Of a DNA stretch of 13,929 nucleotides, positions 13,887 through 13,929 are shown one piece after another (the first letter of the stretch is position 1; each line of letters starts with the position of its first letter). Location: assembly GCA_036380275.1 (NCBI GenBank), contig DASVFB010000278.1, positions 1-13,929 on the forward strand. Reading direction: 5' to 3'. Position numbers and translations under genes: made by a program. The notes beneath the pieces were generated by a model. That model ran no database searches, had not been told where the DNA came from, and worked only from the letters and a program-made list of their open reading frames with translations. This DNA is from DASVFB01 sp036380275. GTDB lineage: Bacteria > Actinomycetota > Thermoleophilia > Gaiellales > Gaiellaceae.

Positions 13887-13929
13887 ATGCCTGATCTGAG
13901 CGGCAAAGTCGCGATCGTCACAGGCGCCG
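13887..13929 (+). CDS. Short-chain dehydrogenase/reductase, first 14 codons only
   Basis: Cut by the right edge. The translation M-P-D-L-S-G-K-V-A-I-V-T-G-A is the first beta strand and the beginning of the T-G-x-x-x-G-x-G nucleotide-binding motif of classical SDR enzymes (NAD(P)-dependent oxidoreductases). With so little sequence the substrate is open; beside an acyl-CoA dehydrogenase a FabG- or hydroxyacyl-CoA-dehydrogenase-like role is plausible. Its start lies 24 nt from that of the divergent gene. Confidence 0.8.
   Translation, partial: MPDLSGKVAIVTGA

Overview
The window is GC-rich, densely packed bacterial DNA with no RNA genes, insertion sequences or CRISPR arrays. Very high third-position GC, many GTG and TTG starts, several probably leaderless genes, and the mix of families (DHA2 exporter with a winged-helix tail, Rv1900c-like cyclase, Cys-less DksA relative, LIV-type ABC operon) suggest an actinobacterium. 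Thermoleophilia (Gaiellales/Solirubrobacterales) is a reasonable guess, but it is an inference without a marker gene.

Layout from left to right. (1) 1-1010, minus: the N-terminal two thirds of a CPA1 cation/proton antiporter, cut by the left edge. (2) 1048-3366, plus: a DksA/TraR-like protein that has lost all four zinc cysteines, then a 14-helix DHA2-type drug exporter with a MarR-like winged-helix tail. (3) 7074-3344, minus: a three-gene unit with 13-nt gaps. It encodes a TetR regulator, a three-part aldo/keto reductase - P-loop kinase - HAD-like fusion, and a class III nucleotidyl cyclase whose alpha/beta-hydrolase domain appears to have lost its nucleophile. (4) 7160-12658, plus: divergent from tetR, a run of seven genes: VOC/glyoxalase, PaaI-type thioesterase, then livG-livF-livH-livM and the substrate-binding protein, ended by a strong bidirectional hairpin terminator. 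(5) 13862-12711, minus: an acyl-CoA dehydrogenase. (6) 13887 to the right edge, plus: the first 14 codons of a short-chain dehydrogenase, divergent from the dehydrogenase with only 24 nt between start codons.

How the parts may work together (inference): the tetR/VOC intergenic region carries a near-consensus sigma-70 promoter with an 18-bp imperfect palindrome in its spacer, so TetR probably controls the plus-strand operon. LIV-type uptake beside a PaaI-type acyl-CoA thioesterase, a VOC enzyme, an acyl-CoA dehydrogenase and an SDR looks like uptake and CoA-dependent breakdown of an organic acid (aromatic or branched-chain) rather than plain leucine transport. The binding-protein gene, last in the run, seems to have its own perfect TATAAT box and the only strong Shine-Dalgarno in the window, which fits the excess of binding protein over permease that such systems need.

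The least familiar element is the reductase-kinase-HAD fusion co-encoded with the pseudo-hydrolase/cyclase: two multidomain proteins with mixed intact and degenerate catalytic sites under one TetR promoter.
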